Shown: positions 1-7,699 of the stretch, in pieces | Position numbering within the stretch: position 1 is the first letter of the stretch | How the letters are laid out: the number at the start of each line of letters is the position of its first letter | Assembly (NCBI GenBank): GCA_963800705.1 | Contig: CAWDBV010000002.1 | Span: forward strand, 124,001-188,000 | Source: CAWDBV01 sp963800705 | GTDB lineage: Bacteria; Actinomycetota; Thermoleophilia; Solirubrobacterales; 70-9 | Direction: 5' to 3' | Length of the DNA stretch: 64,000 nucleotides | Program-made: the position numbers and the translations under genes | Notes under the pieces: generated by a model | What the model saw: the letters and a program-made list of their open reading frames with translations, nothing else | What the model was told of the DNA's origin: nothing | Databases searched by the model: none

Positions 1-950
1 TCCAGCGGGCCCTTTTCTCCAGCACCGCCTTGCTGCTGTTGATCTTCGCGCTGCTGCTGGTGACGCCCGTCACCCTGCATGCTCCGCCTCGCGGCGCAGA
101 GATCGCGATCTTGGCTGCAGGCCTGGCTGCGCTGCTCGGGCTGAACGTGATTCGCGTCCGTCGCGCCTTCGCGCCGCTGCGGAAGTTCGCGGCGCAAATG
201 GAGCGGGTCGATCTTCTTCACCCCGAGCGTGCCCGGATCGGGGGGTCCAGCGAGAGCGTCGAACTGGCGGTATTTACCGATGCGTTCAACGCCATGCTCG
301 ATCGCCTTCGTGTGGAACGCCGTGCCGGCTCACGAGCAGCGCTGCTCGCCCAGGAGCGAGAGCGACTGCGCATCGCCCGTGCCCTGCACGACGAGGCGGG
401 CCAAACCCTGACCGCGGTCGCCCTGGAGATCGAGCGGGCGGCCTCGCAGGGACCCGAAAGCGAGCGCAGCCGAATGACCGAGCTCGCCGGGGAGCTTCAC
501 GCCACGCTTGAGGAGATCCGGCGGATTTCACGCGAGCTGCGACCCGAGGCGCTCGATGATCTCGGGCTTATCAACGCCCTCATTGCGCTGAGCTCGAGGA
601 CAGCTCGTCAGGGACGGCTGCAGATTGAGCGCCACCTCTCCGAAGATCTTCCACCGCTCTCCTCTGAGCTCGAGTTAGTGATCTACCGCGTCGCGCAGGA
701 GGCACTGACGAACGTCCTGCGCCACGCGCAGGCCTCGCGCGGCGTGATCGAGCTTCAGCATTCGGCCGGGACGATCGAGTTGAGTGTTCGCGACGACGGG
801 CAGGGGATGCCCGAACGCCCTGCGGGCGAGACGATCGGCATCGACGGCATGCGCGAGCGAGCGCTGCTCGTCGGCGCCTCGTTGGAGATCGAGTCGCGAG
901 CTGGCGCCGGCACGACTGTCCGTCTCAGCGTTCCGCTGGAGGCCAGTTGA
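1..950 (+). CDS. NarL-type sensor histidine kinase, 5' truncated by the window edge
   Basis: The frame is open from the first bases, so the N-terminus lies outside the window; a TTG at 30 is only an internal candidate. The visible part starts with a hydrophobic segment (LLLLIFALLLVTPV), a HAMP-like linker, then the HisKA_3 phosphoacceptor motif (ARALHDEAGQTLTAV) and a HATPase_c domain with an N-box (AQEALTNVLRHAQ) and G-boxes (DDGQGMP, GIDGMRERA, AGAGTTVRLSVP). It would autophosphorylate on the His and pass phosphate to the response regulator that follows. The stop overlaps the regulator start (TGATG), so the two are translationally coupled. The signal is unknown. Confidence 0.93.
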   Translation, partial: QRALFSSTALLLLIFALLLVTPVTLHAPPRGAEIAILAAGLAALLGLNVIRVRRAFAPLRKFAAQMERVDLLHPERARIGGSSESVELAVFTDAFNAMLDRLRVERRAGSRAALLAQERERLRIARALHDEAGQTLTAVALEIERAASQGPESERSRMTELAGELHATLEEIRRISRELRPEALDDLGLINALIALSSRTARQGRLQIERHLSEDLPPLSSELELVIYRVAQEALTNVLRHAQASRGVIELQHSAGTIELSVRDDGQGMPERPAGETIGIDGMRERALLVGASLEIESRAGAGTTVRLSVPLEAS

Positions 951-1609
951 TGCCCGTTCCGCTGCGCGCGCGCGTCCTGCTCGCCGACGACCACGAGTTG
1001 GTTCGCGGGGGGCTGAAGCTCGTCCTCGACTCGGAGCCCGATCTGGACGTAGTGGCTGAGGCCGGGGACGGAGCTGCGGCGCTGGAAATCGCCCTCAAGG
1101 AAGAACTCGATCTTTGTGTGCTCGATGTATCGATGCCTCGGCTTACCGGACTCCAGGTAGCAGCAGAGCTTCACCGCCAGCGCCCCGAACTGCGCACCCT
1201 GATGCTCTCCGTGCACGACAACGAGCAGTACTTCTTTGAGGCGCTGAAGGCCGGCTCGTCCGGCTACGTGCTGAAGTCGGAGGCCAACCGCGATCTGATC
1301 GAAGCGTGCCGATCGGCGATGCGCGGCGAGCCCTTCGTCTACCCGGCCGCAGCCTCGGCCCTGGTCAAGGACTACCTGGAGCGCGCCGCCCGAGGCGAGG
1401 AGACCCCGACTGAGCCGCTCACGCCACGCGAGCTGGAGGTGATCAAGTTAATCGCGGAAGGTCACACCAGCGAGGAGATCGGAGAGACATTGGTGATCGC
1501 CAAGAACACCGTCGATCGCCACCGCGACAACATTCTCGAGAAGCTCGGAATGCGTAACCGGGTCGACTTGACCCGCTATGCGATCAAACGCGGGTTGGTT
1601 GAGCCTTAG
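950..1609 (+). CDS. NarL/FixJ-family response regulator (REC + LuxR HTH)
   Basis: The N-terminal receiver domain has the acidic pair (LLADDHELVRGG), the phosphoacceptor Asp in LCVLDVSMPRLTG near residue 63, and the conserved Lys in GYVLKSEA. The C-terminal LuxR-type HTH (LTPRELEVIKLIAEGHTSEEIGETLVIAKNTVDRHRDNILEKLG) binds DNA. The ATG at 950 is chosen because it overlaps the kinase stop; a TTG at 947 is an alternative one codon longer. It is the cognate partner of the upstream kinase. The two membrane proteins on the opposite strand downstream could be targets, but no operator was identified. Confidence 0.95.
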   Translation: MPVPLRARVLLADDHELVRGGLKLVLDSEPDLDVVAEAGDGAAALEIALKEELDLCVLDVSMPRLTGLQVAAELHRQRPELRTLMLSVHDNEQYFFEALKAGSSGYVLKSEANRDLIEACRSAMRGEPFVYPAAASALVKDYLERAARGEETPTEPLTPRELEVIKLIAEGHTSEEIGETLVIAKNTVDRHRDNILEKLGMRNRVDLTRYAIKRGLVEP

Positions 1610-1907
1610 TTGCGGGTGGAGAGGCGCTCGGCACCAAAGCGTGGACAGGGCAGACCAGGCCTCTGTACCTCGCGCTGAAGACGAGAATCGTGCTGATGGC
1701 CGCGACCTGCACCGCGCCGAGCACGATGAAGACGAGCGCTGGAAGCAATACCGCGTGAATCGTCATCAGGATCGAGGCGACGAACCACATCGCGAACGCG
1801 CTTCGGCTGATTCCCGCTGAGCACTGTTCGCGGATCAGGTGTGTGATCTGCGGCAGGTATGCGTATCCCGCGAGGGATGCGCCGCTCAGGCCTATCAACT
1901 CACTCAT
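1584..1907 (-). CDS. Small PQ-loop (SemiSWEET-like) membrane protein
   Basis: This 107-residue protein has about three hydrophobic segments. The first contains the PQ-loop signature (SLAGYAYLPQITHLI) and a polar turn (CSAGISRSAFAMW), and two more helices follow. SemiSWEET-type proteins of this size dimerise to carry sugars or other small solutes, but the substrate cannot be read from sequence. The last 26 bases overlap, antisense, the end of the response regulator gene. An AAAGG upstream of the ATG is a plausible ribosome binding site. Confidence 0.72.
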   Translation of the reverse strand: MSELIGLSGASLAGYAYLPQITHLIREQCSAGISRSAFAMWFVASILMTIHAVLLPALVFIVLGAVQVAAISTILVFSARYRGLVCPVHALVPSASPPATKAQPTRV

Positions 1908-1989
1908 TGGTTGCCTTTCGTCTGGTCGGCGAGCTCGGCCGAGACCGCACCCGGCGCAGGCCGCAGCCTGCGCCGGCGGGCGGGCGCGG

Positions 1990-2478
1990 CTAGGCCCGAT
2001 GGACCTTTGCGCCGAACAGCGGCGGGTCGTACTTGCTCGCCAGGCGGGCCAGGGTCAGAGCGCCGAGCAGGAGACCGAAGTCCCGCAGCGCGACGTCGTA
2101 GTAGCCCGAGACGGTGAGCAGGCTGACAATGATTCCGCCGAGCCACGCCGCGACGACATACGCCGCGTAGCGGGGCTTTAGCGCGACCGCGATCCCGGCG
2201 AGGATCTCGATCACACCGACTGCGTACATCGCCTCTGCGGCGGTGCCCGGAACGATGTCATTGATCCAGGGCGCCAGGTAGATCTCCCAGTTGACCAGGA
2301 CATCGAAGAACTTGTCCAGGCCGAACAGGATCGGGAGTGCCGCGAATCCAATTCGAAGCAGCCAGAACGCCTGATAGGCAGGATCGCTCTTGAGGCGATC
2401 CGTAGCCGAGCCGGCGCCGTTCGCGCTAGTCGAAACGCGGGGGCGTGGAGCGCGGCCGGTCAGTGTGGCTGTTGACAT
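1990..2478 (-). CDS. DoxX-like integral membrane protein
   Basis: The 162-residue protein has a polar N-terminal tail of about 35 residues and then four hydrophobic segments, with the DoxX-like features LLRIGFAALPILFGLDKFFD, AVGVIEILAGIAVALKPRYAAYVVAAWLGGIIVSLL and RDFGLLLGALTLARL. A strong AGGAGG lies 5-6 bases before the ATG. DoxX-type proteins are found with thiol or quinone redox systems, but this one has no Cys pair or neighbouring oxidoreductase, so the function is open. It lies downstream of the PQ-loop gene in the direction away from it; both are read leftward. Confidence 0.75.
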   Translation of the reverse strand: MSTATLTGRAPRPRVSTSANGAGSATDRLKSDPAYQAFWLLRIGFAALPILFGLDKFFDVLVNWEIYLAPWINDIVPGTAAEAMYAVGVIEILAGIAVALKPRYAAYVVAAWLGGIIVSLLTVSGYYDVALRDFGLLLGALTLARLASKYDPPLFGAKVHRA

Positions 2479-2559
2479 GGGTACCTCCTTGATTGAAGTA
2501 CCCCCATCTTGTGTTCCGATCGGAGTCCTGTCGATGGGGCGTTCCCCCCATCCCTTTCC

Positions 2560-2585
2560 TGGGCGCGGCTGGTTTCGAACCAGCG
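2560..2585 (-). repeat. 26-base copy of the tRNA-Val(CAC) 3' end
   Basis: These bases are identical to positions 6154-6179 of the intact tRNA-Val gene: discriminator, 3' acceptor strand and T arm, in the same orientation. Identity stops at 2586. No other part of a tRNA is present, so it is a fragment and not a second gene. Copies like this are what site-specific integration into a tRNA 3' end leaves behind (att core). Confidence 0.8.
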
Positions 2586-2629
2586 GCGAGCGGCTAGCGT
2601 CCGCCCCTCGCCGATAGACTCGGCTCGGA

Positions 2630-3394
2630 ATGGGCCTCGCCCGCCGTCACGCCGTAGGACTTCTCGCTCTGATCGTGGCGATGGGCGGCACCGCGATGGC
2701 CGTGTCTCGCTCGGAGACGAGCAATCCTCTGTCGGCGGCGCAGGTCGCGAAGAAGAAAAAGGCGAAGGCCGGGCCGCAGGGGCCGCAAGGAGCTCCGGGG
2801 CCGCAGGGAGCTCAGGGCCCGCAGGGACCTCCCGGCGCGAACGGGACGAACGGGGCGAACGGAACGATTGGAACCACCGGGCCTCCCGGCCCCTCGCTGT
2901 TCACCTCTTCCGGAAGCGTCCAGGTGGCGGCCGACCCCGCCGGCATCCCGCAGGCGGTGTCGTACATGCCCTTGTCGGGCACGGGTCCCCTGAACGGCCA
3001 GTCGCCGGGAAATCCGAGCACCACCGGGCCAGGCGGGGCCGTCATCCAGGTCATTCCGGCGAACGTCACCCTCACAGGGATAGTCGGCTCGGCGACCTCG
3101 ACTTCCGGCACGGCATTCCCCGGCGCTACGTACGCGGTCACGGCCGACCTCCACCGGGCGGCGAGTGGCGGCACGACGCTTACCCCGGTTCCCGGCGCCT
3201 CCTGCTCCTCACCCGGTCTGGCGGACGGCGTTGCGCTGAACGAAGACTTCCAGTTCAATTGCACCGGGCTCTCGGTGCCACTCGCCGCCGGAGACTTGGC
3301 GGTCCTGGTCCTCAGCTTCAGCTCCATCGCCGGAACGCCCTTCGTAAACGCGACGCTGTTCTTGAACGCGACGTTCGGCCTCAGGGCCGGATGA
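2630..3394 (+). CDS. Secreted collagen-like (Gly-X-Y) protein
   Basis: The 254-residue protein starts with an Arg-Arg signal peptide or anchor (residues 1-25, LLALIVAMGGTAMAV), then a short basic stretch (KKKKAKAG) and 14 consecutive Gly-X-Y triplets (about residues 50-91; GPQ, GAP, GPP, GAN, GTN types). A globular C-terminal domain of about 160 residues follows, rich in Thr/Ser/Gly and resembling the BclA-type C-terminal beta domain in layout only. Bacterial collagen-like proteins form surface trimers. Unlike its neighbours it lacks the Cys/Lys-rich tail. It lies just after a tRNA 3'-end fragment. Confidence 0.8.
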   Translation: MGLARRHAVGLLALIVAMGGTAMAVSRSETSNPLSAAQVAKKKKAKAGPQGPQGAPGPQGAQGPQGPPGANGTNGANGTIGTTGPPGPSLFTSSGSVQVAADPAGIPQAVSYMPLSGTGPLNGQSPGNPSTTGPGGAVIQVIPANVTLTGIVGSATSTSGTAFPGATYAVTADLHRAASGGTTLTPVPGASCSSPGLADGVALNEDFQFNCTGLSVPLAAGDLAVLVLSFSSIAGTPFVNATLFLNATFGLRAG

Positions 3395-3409
3395 TGGGCG
3401 CGGCTGCGC

Positions 3410-4219
3410 CTAGACGGGCAGCTTGGTCGCTCTCTTCTTGCACTTCTTGCGCGCCTGCTTTGACTTCTTGCTCTTGCACCTCTTGAGCGCCGTGGCGCGC
3501 TGGCCGGTCGAGCCCGCCGGCGTGGTTGACGTCTGGCCGGGTGGGGGCGTCGTCGGGCCGGGCGAGGGCGTCGCCGGGCTTACATCCAGGGTTGCCGCGG
3601 CGACCGACCCGGTGCCGATTGCGCAGTGATCGCGGAAGCGCAGAGTCCAGGTCCCATTCGGGTTTGGCCCCCCTGCGAAGTAGCTTGCCCAGATCGGTGT
3701 CATCAACAAGCTGTCCCCCGCCGGAGGGCTCGGCCCCCCACCCGGATAGGAGATTTGGTAATTGCCAGAGGGGATCGGGTCAAGGGTGTCGGTCGCAGCG
3801 GCCGCAAGCCACCAGGCCGCCGCGCCCCCGTCCGAGAACGTGTAGGGGCCGGCGACATTCGCTTCTAAACCGCGCTCTTGGGGGGCGAAGGCACCGGTTT
3901 TCTGAAAGAGCGTCGTATTACCCACCCCGTCCGGCGAGAACAGCACCACGCTGAGGTCACCGACAGCGCTGTGAGCTGGGCTCAGCGTCAGGGTCACCGC
4001 CACGTTGGTGATCGGGAGCGTGACTCCGCTGACGTCGAAGGTCACGTCCTTATTCGCACCGTAGACGCACGTACCCGGAGAGCTGAACCCATCGGGAATC
4101 CCCCCCAGGGAGGCCGGGTTCGCTGCAAAGCTCCCGGCGGACGCTGAGCCCGCGAACGAGAGCAGCGTGACGATGCTCGCCGCGAAGATCGCACTCAGGT
4201 CCTTGCGGATGACTCTCAT
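3410..4219 (-). CDS. Secreted P-domain-like protein with Cys/Lys-rich tail
   Basis: The start is the ATG at 4219, with AAGGGG about 8 bases upstream; it gives a signal peptide ending in AGSASA. The central region (about residues 65-215) resembles the proprotein-convertase P domain: VTLTLSPAHSAVGDLSVVLF, SPDGVGNTTLF, and NGTWTLRFRD near its end. P domains usually follow a subtilisin-like protease, but no catalytic domain is present. A Pro/Thr linker leads to the tail RCKSKKSKQARKKCKKR, with two cysteines 11 residues apart. It is convergent with the collagen-like gene. Confidence 0.8.
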   Translation of the reverse strand: MRVIRKDLSAIFAASIVTLLSFAGSASAGSFAANPASLGGIPDGFSSPGTCVYGANKDVTFDVSGVTLPITNVAVTLTLSPAHSAVGDLSVVLFSPDGVGNTTLFQKTGAFAPQERGLEANVAGPYTFSDGGAAAWWLAAAATDTLDPIPSGNYQISYPGGGPSPPAGDSLLMTPIWASYFAGGPNPNGTWTLRFRDHCAIGTGSVAAATLDVSPATPSPGPTTPPPGQTSTTPAGSTGQRATALKRCKSKKSKQARKKCKKRATKLPV

Positions 4220-4322
4220 GCGTGGTCCCCTTCGGATCGCCACTCGGAAGGTCAATCAGATGGCGAGTCAGCTTCGGCTAGTCAACCGGGCAACCTCCCC
4301 TTTCCAGACAAGTCTAGCCCCG

Positions 4323-4808
4323 TTAAGACTGATCCGGCGCTTGACTACCCATAAGCTCGTTCTGGCGTCTCATGAGCTCGTCCTGATCGATCTCGCCGTT
4401 CTTGAACTGCTCCACCAGCTTCTTGAACTCGTCCTGGTTCTCGAGCACCTTCGCCTGTGTTGCCTCCATGGTCTGCTTCTGTTCTGCCGTCAGGTCCTTG
4501 GACGTGCCGCCGATCAGCTGCTTGACGACGTTGGGCGCCTCATCCCAATCGATCTCGATGTGGTCGGGATCAGCGCGGTCCACGGTGACCGGCAACACGA
4601 CTCCGCGGCGCGGCCGCTTGTGAGCCTTGACCATTCCTTTCCAGGTCACGTTCGTCGGCTCGAGGCCCTCGGCTGAGACGACCAGCTTCAGGACGGTCCT
4701 GCTGATCAAAGCGTCAGTCTCCGTCCGGTCCTGGGCCTGCAGGACCTTCGCGGTCCCGGGCACCGGATCCCCCATCGACTTGCCCCGCAGTCGTTTGAAC
4801 AGCCCCAT
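4323..4808 (-). CDS. Hypothetical 161-residue protein with SHOCT-like C-terminus
   Basis: The ATG at 4808 is chosen because further upstream the frame runs into the tRNA-derived repeat at 4827-4869 and cannot be conserved coding sequence. The N-terminus (MGLFKRLRGKSMG) is basic; the middle is a beta-rich region (ISRTVLKLVVSAEG, GVVLPVTVDR) with no family I can name. The C-terminus (FKKLVEQFKNGEIDQDELMRRQNEL) resembles the short SHOCT motif, often found at the end of unrelated proteins. There is no signal peptide. Function unknown. Confidence 0.6.
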   Translation of the reverse strand: MGLFKRLRGKSMGDPVPGTAKVLQAQDRTETDALISRTVLKLVVSAEGLEPTNVTWKGMVKAHKRPRRGVVLPVTVDRADPDHIEIDWDEAPNVVKQLIGGTSKDLTAEQKQTMEATQAKVLENQDEFKKLVEQFKNGEIDQDELMRRQNELMGSQAPDQS

Positions 4809-4826
4809 CGTCGGCGACTCTATCCG

Positions 4827-4869
4827 ATGGGCGCGGCTGGTTTCGAACCAGCGACCTCTCGCGTGTGAA
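4827..4869 (-). repeat. 43-base copy of the 3' half of tRNA-Val(CAC)
   Basis: Positions 4828-4869 match 6154-6195 of the intact tRNA exactly, from discriminator to the anticodon loop, and one more flanking base matches. Identity breaks inside the anticodon loop at 4870. The 5' half of the tRNA is absent. It is in the same orientation as the intact gene 1.3 kb away and the shorter copy at 2560, as expected for nested att sites. Confidence 0.85.
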
Positions 4870-5028
4870 TTGAGAAACGGGCTTTGCCATCGTTTGCCCT
4901 GGTCGGCCATCCGTGCCTGCGTCGCCATCGCCGATAAAGGCCGATTTGCCCCCGGCCGCCACTAGTTGCTCTCGCCGGTTTCCAAAATGTTTCCGTGGGT
5001 CATGCCGCCGGACGTTAAGCTGACGGCC

Positions 5029-5937
5029 ATGGCTCGGGGGGTGGCAACCGGAAAGCTTCGAGTCTTCGGCCTCGGACTGGTTGCCGCGTTGACGCTGGTG
5101 GCCGCCCCGAGCGCACAAGCGGGCGGGGCGCACCCGACCTTCAGCACGACCATCTGTGCTCCCAACCCGGTTTCTGTCGGCTCGACTTCCACCTGCACGT
5201 TCACCATCACCGACTCATCCGGGACAGGGGTCTCGCCGACAGGAGGCGTCATTTTCAGCAGCGATAGCGTCGGCAATGGCGCGTTCTCCAACCCGGGATC
5301 GTCCTGCACACTGCAGGCAGCTGGGGCCACGGCATCGAGCTGCACCGTCGACTACACGGCTTCGGCGGTGGGCGACGGATCGCATCTAATTCATGCTGTC
5401 TACTTCGGTTCGGGGGGGCCCTGGGCCTCCAGTGCGAGCGCCGACGAGCTGGACGTGGGACCGACGACGACCACGCTCAGCTGCATCCCCGGCGACCGCC
5501 AGATTGGCTCGATTCCGACGCTCTGCACCGCGATGGTTCACGACGACGCTACCCCCGAGGCGCAGCCCACCGGTACGGTCAACTTCTCGAGCGACTCGGC
5601 CGGCGAGTTCACCATGGGCCTTACTCCGATGACGTCGTGCACGCTGGGACCGGGCATGGACGCCGCGACCTCGCTCTGCCAGATTAGTTATGCGCCGACC
5701 GCGGTCGGCGACGGCACCCACCAGCTGACAGCTGATTATGCCGGGACGACGGCGTTCGAACCGAGCGATGACACCTTCATCCTCGCCGTCTCGGCGCCGC
5801 CAGTTGTCACTCCCCCGGCCGGGGGCGGGGACGCGACGACAACCCCGGTCGTGTCCCCCGCCAAGAAGTGCCCGAAGGGCAAGAAGCTAAAGATGATCAA
5901 GGGCAAGTTGAAATGCGTCAAGAAGAAAAAGGCCTAG
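5029..5937 (+). CDS. Secreted Ig-like repeat protein with Cys/Lys-rich tail
   Basis: With the ATG at 5029 the 302-residue product has a signal peptide (VFGLGLVAALTLVAAPSAQA). Two Big_3-type Ig-like domains follow, each with the pattern VGSTSTCTFTI... PTGGVIFSSDS...C...AVGDGSHLIHAVY and a second copy PTGTVNFSSDS...YAPTAVGDGTHQLTADY. Each repeat has internal Cys pairs. The end is a Pro/Thr/Gly linker and the tail KKCPKGKKLK...KCVKKKK, two cysteines 14 apart. It is the only gene between the tRNA fragment at 4827 and the intact tRNA-Val. Likely a surface adhesion or structural protein. Confidence 0.85.
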   Translation: MARGVATGKLRVFGLGLVAALTLVAAPSAQAGGAHPTFSTTICAPNPVSVGSTSTCTFTITDSSGTGVSPTGGVIFSSDSVGNGAFSNPGSSCTLQAAGATASSCTVDYTASAVGDGSHLIHAVYFGSGGPWASSASADELDVGPTTTTLSCIPGDRQIGSIPTLCTAMVHDDATPEAQPTGTVNFSSDSAGEFTMGLTPMTSCTLGPGMDAATSLCQISYAPTAVGDGTHQLTADYAGTTAFEPSDDTFILAVSAPPVVTPPAGGGDATTTPVVSPAKKCPKGKKLKMIKGKLKCVKKKKA

Positions 5938-6153
5938 CTACTCGCGTTCCGTGGCATTGGCGATCGCCCGCAGCCACCGCCTCCTGATGCGCCGAAAAGG
6001 GACCGACCACGGGCCAGTAGCGGCGGGAAGCTTTGCCCGCCCGGTCGTCGGTCGGAACGACATGGGTCTCGGTCACGACCCGCGAGCGGCCCCGGCCCGG
6101 CCGGCTCGGCTGCAAAAGATCCTCCTCGCCGCCGAGGGAGGGCCATCAAGGCA

Positions 6154-6225
6154 TGGGCGCGGCTGGTTTCGAACCAGCGACCTCTCGCGTGTGAAGCGAG
6201 CGCTCTCCCACTGAGCTACGCGCCC
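6154..6225 (-). tRNA. tRNA-Val (anticodon CAC)
   Basis: Read on the minus strand the 72 bases fold as a full cloverleaf: acceptor GGGCGCG/CGCGCCC, D arm GCTC...GAGC, anticodon stem CTCGC/GCGAG with loop TTCACAC (anticodon CAC, reads GUG), variable AGGTC, T arm GCTGG-TTCGAAA-CCAGC, discriminator A. The CCA end is not encoded. Its 3' end faces the two partial copies at 4827 and 2560. Confidence 0.96.
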
Positions 6226-6266
6226 CAGTGGTGCGCGGGCAATTCTAGGAGCGTCACAATGGCGGC

Positions 6267-6791
6267 GTGGAATCCCTGCGCGGGAAGCTCCTGATCGCCT
6301 CGCCGGCGCTGCCGGACTGGTTTCGCCGCTCGGTGATCCTGGTCATCGAGCACGCCGAGGAGGGCGCCTTCGGGCTGGTGTTGAACCGGCCCTCGGACTC
6401 GACCGTCGCCGAGGTGGTGCCGCGGCTCGCCGAGGTCGTCGATTCTGAGGCGCTGGTGCGGATCGGGGGACCGGTGCAGCCGGAGGGCGTCGTCGCGCTT
6501 GCCGAGTTCGAGGATCCGGGCGAGTCGCCGCGGATGGTGGTCGGCGACGTCGGGCTCGTCGATCTCGAGGTGCCGCCCGAGGGGCTCGGGCGGGTGCGGC
6601 TGTTCGCTGGCCATGCCGGCTGGGGCGCCGGTCAGCTCGACGGAGAGATCGAGGAGGAGGCCTGGATCGTCAGCGAGCCGCGCAGCGAGGACCCGTTCAG
6701 CGAGGCCGACCTGTGGACCGACGCGCTGCGGCGGATGGGCGGCGAGTACGAGCTCGTCGCCCGGATGCCGCCCGACCCGTCGATGAACTGA
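6267..6791 (+). CDS. YqgE/AlgH family protein (DUF179)
   Basis: The 174-residue product starts at a GTG and matches the YqgE/AlgH family along its length: an N-terminal GKLLIASPALPDWFRRSVILVIEH, then GAFGLVLNRPSDSTV, a GGPVQPEGVV motif, and RLFAGHAGWGAGQLDGEIEEEAWIV near residue 115. The family is widespread and soluble; its molecular role is unsettled despite the AlgH name. The gene precedes the SRP RNA. Confidence 0.93.
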   Translation: MESLRGKLLIASPALPDWFRRSVILVIEHAEEGAFGLVLNRPSDSTVAEVVPRLAEVVDSEALVRIGGPVQPEGVVALAEFEDPGESPRMVVGDVGLVDLEVPPEGLGRVRLFAGHAGWGAGQLDGEIEEEAWIVSEPRSEDPFSEADLWTDALRRMGGEYELVARMPPDPSMN

Positions 6792-6812
6792 GGCCGCGCT
6801 AAAGTGGGGGAC

Positions 6813-7086
6813 GGACCGTGCTAGGTGGGGCGCTAGCGGTGCCCTGTCACCCGCAATCCGCTCTAGCGGGGCCGAATCCCCGTCCGAGGGGTCGGTGCCT
6901 TCGGGACCGGCTTGAGGTGGACGGCGTTGAAGGCCAGGTCCTGCGCAACGTTGGTCCGCGAACCAGGTCAGGTCCGGAAGGAAGCAGCCTTAAGCGACAA
7001 CCGGCGTGTGATGCAGAACCGCCTGGCCCGAGCCAACCGCCCCGGGTTTGCCCATTGGCCCAATTCCAAGTTCGGGTGCACGGTCC
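6813..7086 (+). ncRNA. ffs: Signal recognition particle RNA (large bacterial type)
   Basis: The SRP domain IV apical motif GTCCGGAAGGAAGCAGCC is at about 6970-6988. The 5' end carries the Alu-domain-like stretch GCTAGGTGGGGCGCTAGCGG and CCGCTCTAGCGGGG. The ends pair perfectly: GGACCGTGC at 6813-6821 with GCACGGTCC at 7078-7086, giving about 274 bases, a size fitting the large SRP RNA of Gram-positive bacteria. It assembles with Ffh for co-translational targeting. The exact transcript ends are inferred from the terminal helix. Confidence 0.93.
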
Positions 7087-7119
7087 ATAACTTCGAATCG
7101 AGCAGCAGAGGAGGCTGAG

Positions 7120-7695
7120 ATGAAGATCGGGGCAATCGGCATGTGGGCTTCGGCCCTTGCACTGGCGGCAACCGCGATCGCGATTTACGCCGCGCCCGCC
7201 AGCGGCTATCCGACGCTCACCCCCATCAACCACTCCTACGGTGAGCAGATGGTCGGGACATCGAGCTTGCCCTTCACCTTCACACTCAACGTGAAGTGCC
7301 AGCCGGATCCCCCGAACCCGGCGATGTGCTCGAACCCGGCCGGCGAGCCGCTGACGCCGAATGTCACGGTGACCGGCGAGTTCGCGGTTGTCAACGACAA
7401 CTGCAGCGGAATGTTGATGCCCGGCGCTTCGACTGTCGGCACCAACTGCACCTTCGGTGTCGTCTTCTCGCCGGGGGGGGTGGGGAGCCGAAGCGGCTTG
7501 GTCGATGTCGGGGACCCTCTGGGATTCGCCCGCGGGGGCGTAACCGGTATCGGTTTCATCCCGCTTTCCCCACCGCCGCTCATTCAAGCGCCGCCAGGGA
7601 CCACCACCTCGGTGACGACGACGACGGCGAAGAAGAAGTGCAAGCGCAAGCGCACGGCCGCCGCGTCGAAGAAGAAGTGCAAGAAGAAGAAGTAG
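7120..7695 (+). CDS. Small secreted ASH-like protein with Cys/Lys-rich tail
   Basis: The ATG at 7120 follows a GAGGAGG at good distance; the product is 191 residues. The signal peptide (ALALAATAIAIYAAPASG) leads to a single beta-sandwich like that of choice-of-anchor-D/ASH proteins (YGEQMVGTSSLPFTFTLNVKC, VTVTGEFAVVNDNCSG, NCTFGVVFSPGGVGSRSG) with four or more cysteines. The tail KKKCKRKRTAAASKKKCKKKK has cysteines 12 apart. It is the first of three related genes between the SRP RNA and dnaX. Confidence 0.8.
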   Translation: MKIGAIGMWASALALAATAIAIYAAPASGYPTLTPINHSYGEQMVGTSSLPFTFTLNVKCQPDPPNPAMCSNPAGEPLTPNVTVTGEFAVVNDNCSGMLMPGASTVGTNCTFGVVFSPGGVGSRSGLVDVGDPLGFARGGVTGIGFIPLSPPPLIQAPPGTTTSVTTTTAKKKCKRKRTAAASKKKCKKKK

Positions 7696-7699
7696 CGCC

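Noticed and set aside
2533..2552. Hairpin GATGGGG/CCCCATC upstream of the collagen-like gene
   Set aside because: A 7-bp stem in GC-rich DNA is expected by chance, and its position next to two divergent starts fits no clear terminator role.
2509..3486. Long plus-strand frame over the collagen-like gene
   Set aside because: It is a shadow frame, Arg-rich and without a signal peptide; it begins within the tRNA-derived repeat. The frame with Gly-X-Y triplets is the real one.
4828..4869. A second tRNA gene
   Set aside because: Just the 3' half of tRNA-Val is present; the 5' acceptor, D arm and 5' anticodon stem are missing, so no cloverleaf can form.
4714..5133. Minus-strand frame across the tRNA fragment
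   Set aside because: It reads through the tRNA-derived repeat and the opposite start of the Ig-like gene, with no domain or signal peptide.
5938..6153. Possible gene or terminator between the Ig-like gene and tRNA-Val
   Set aside because: The short frames there have no start support. One 6-bp hairpin (GGCGGG/CCCGCC, 6022-6041) has no T run and is too weak to call.
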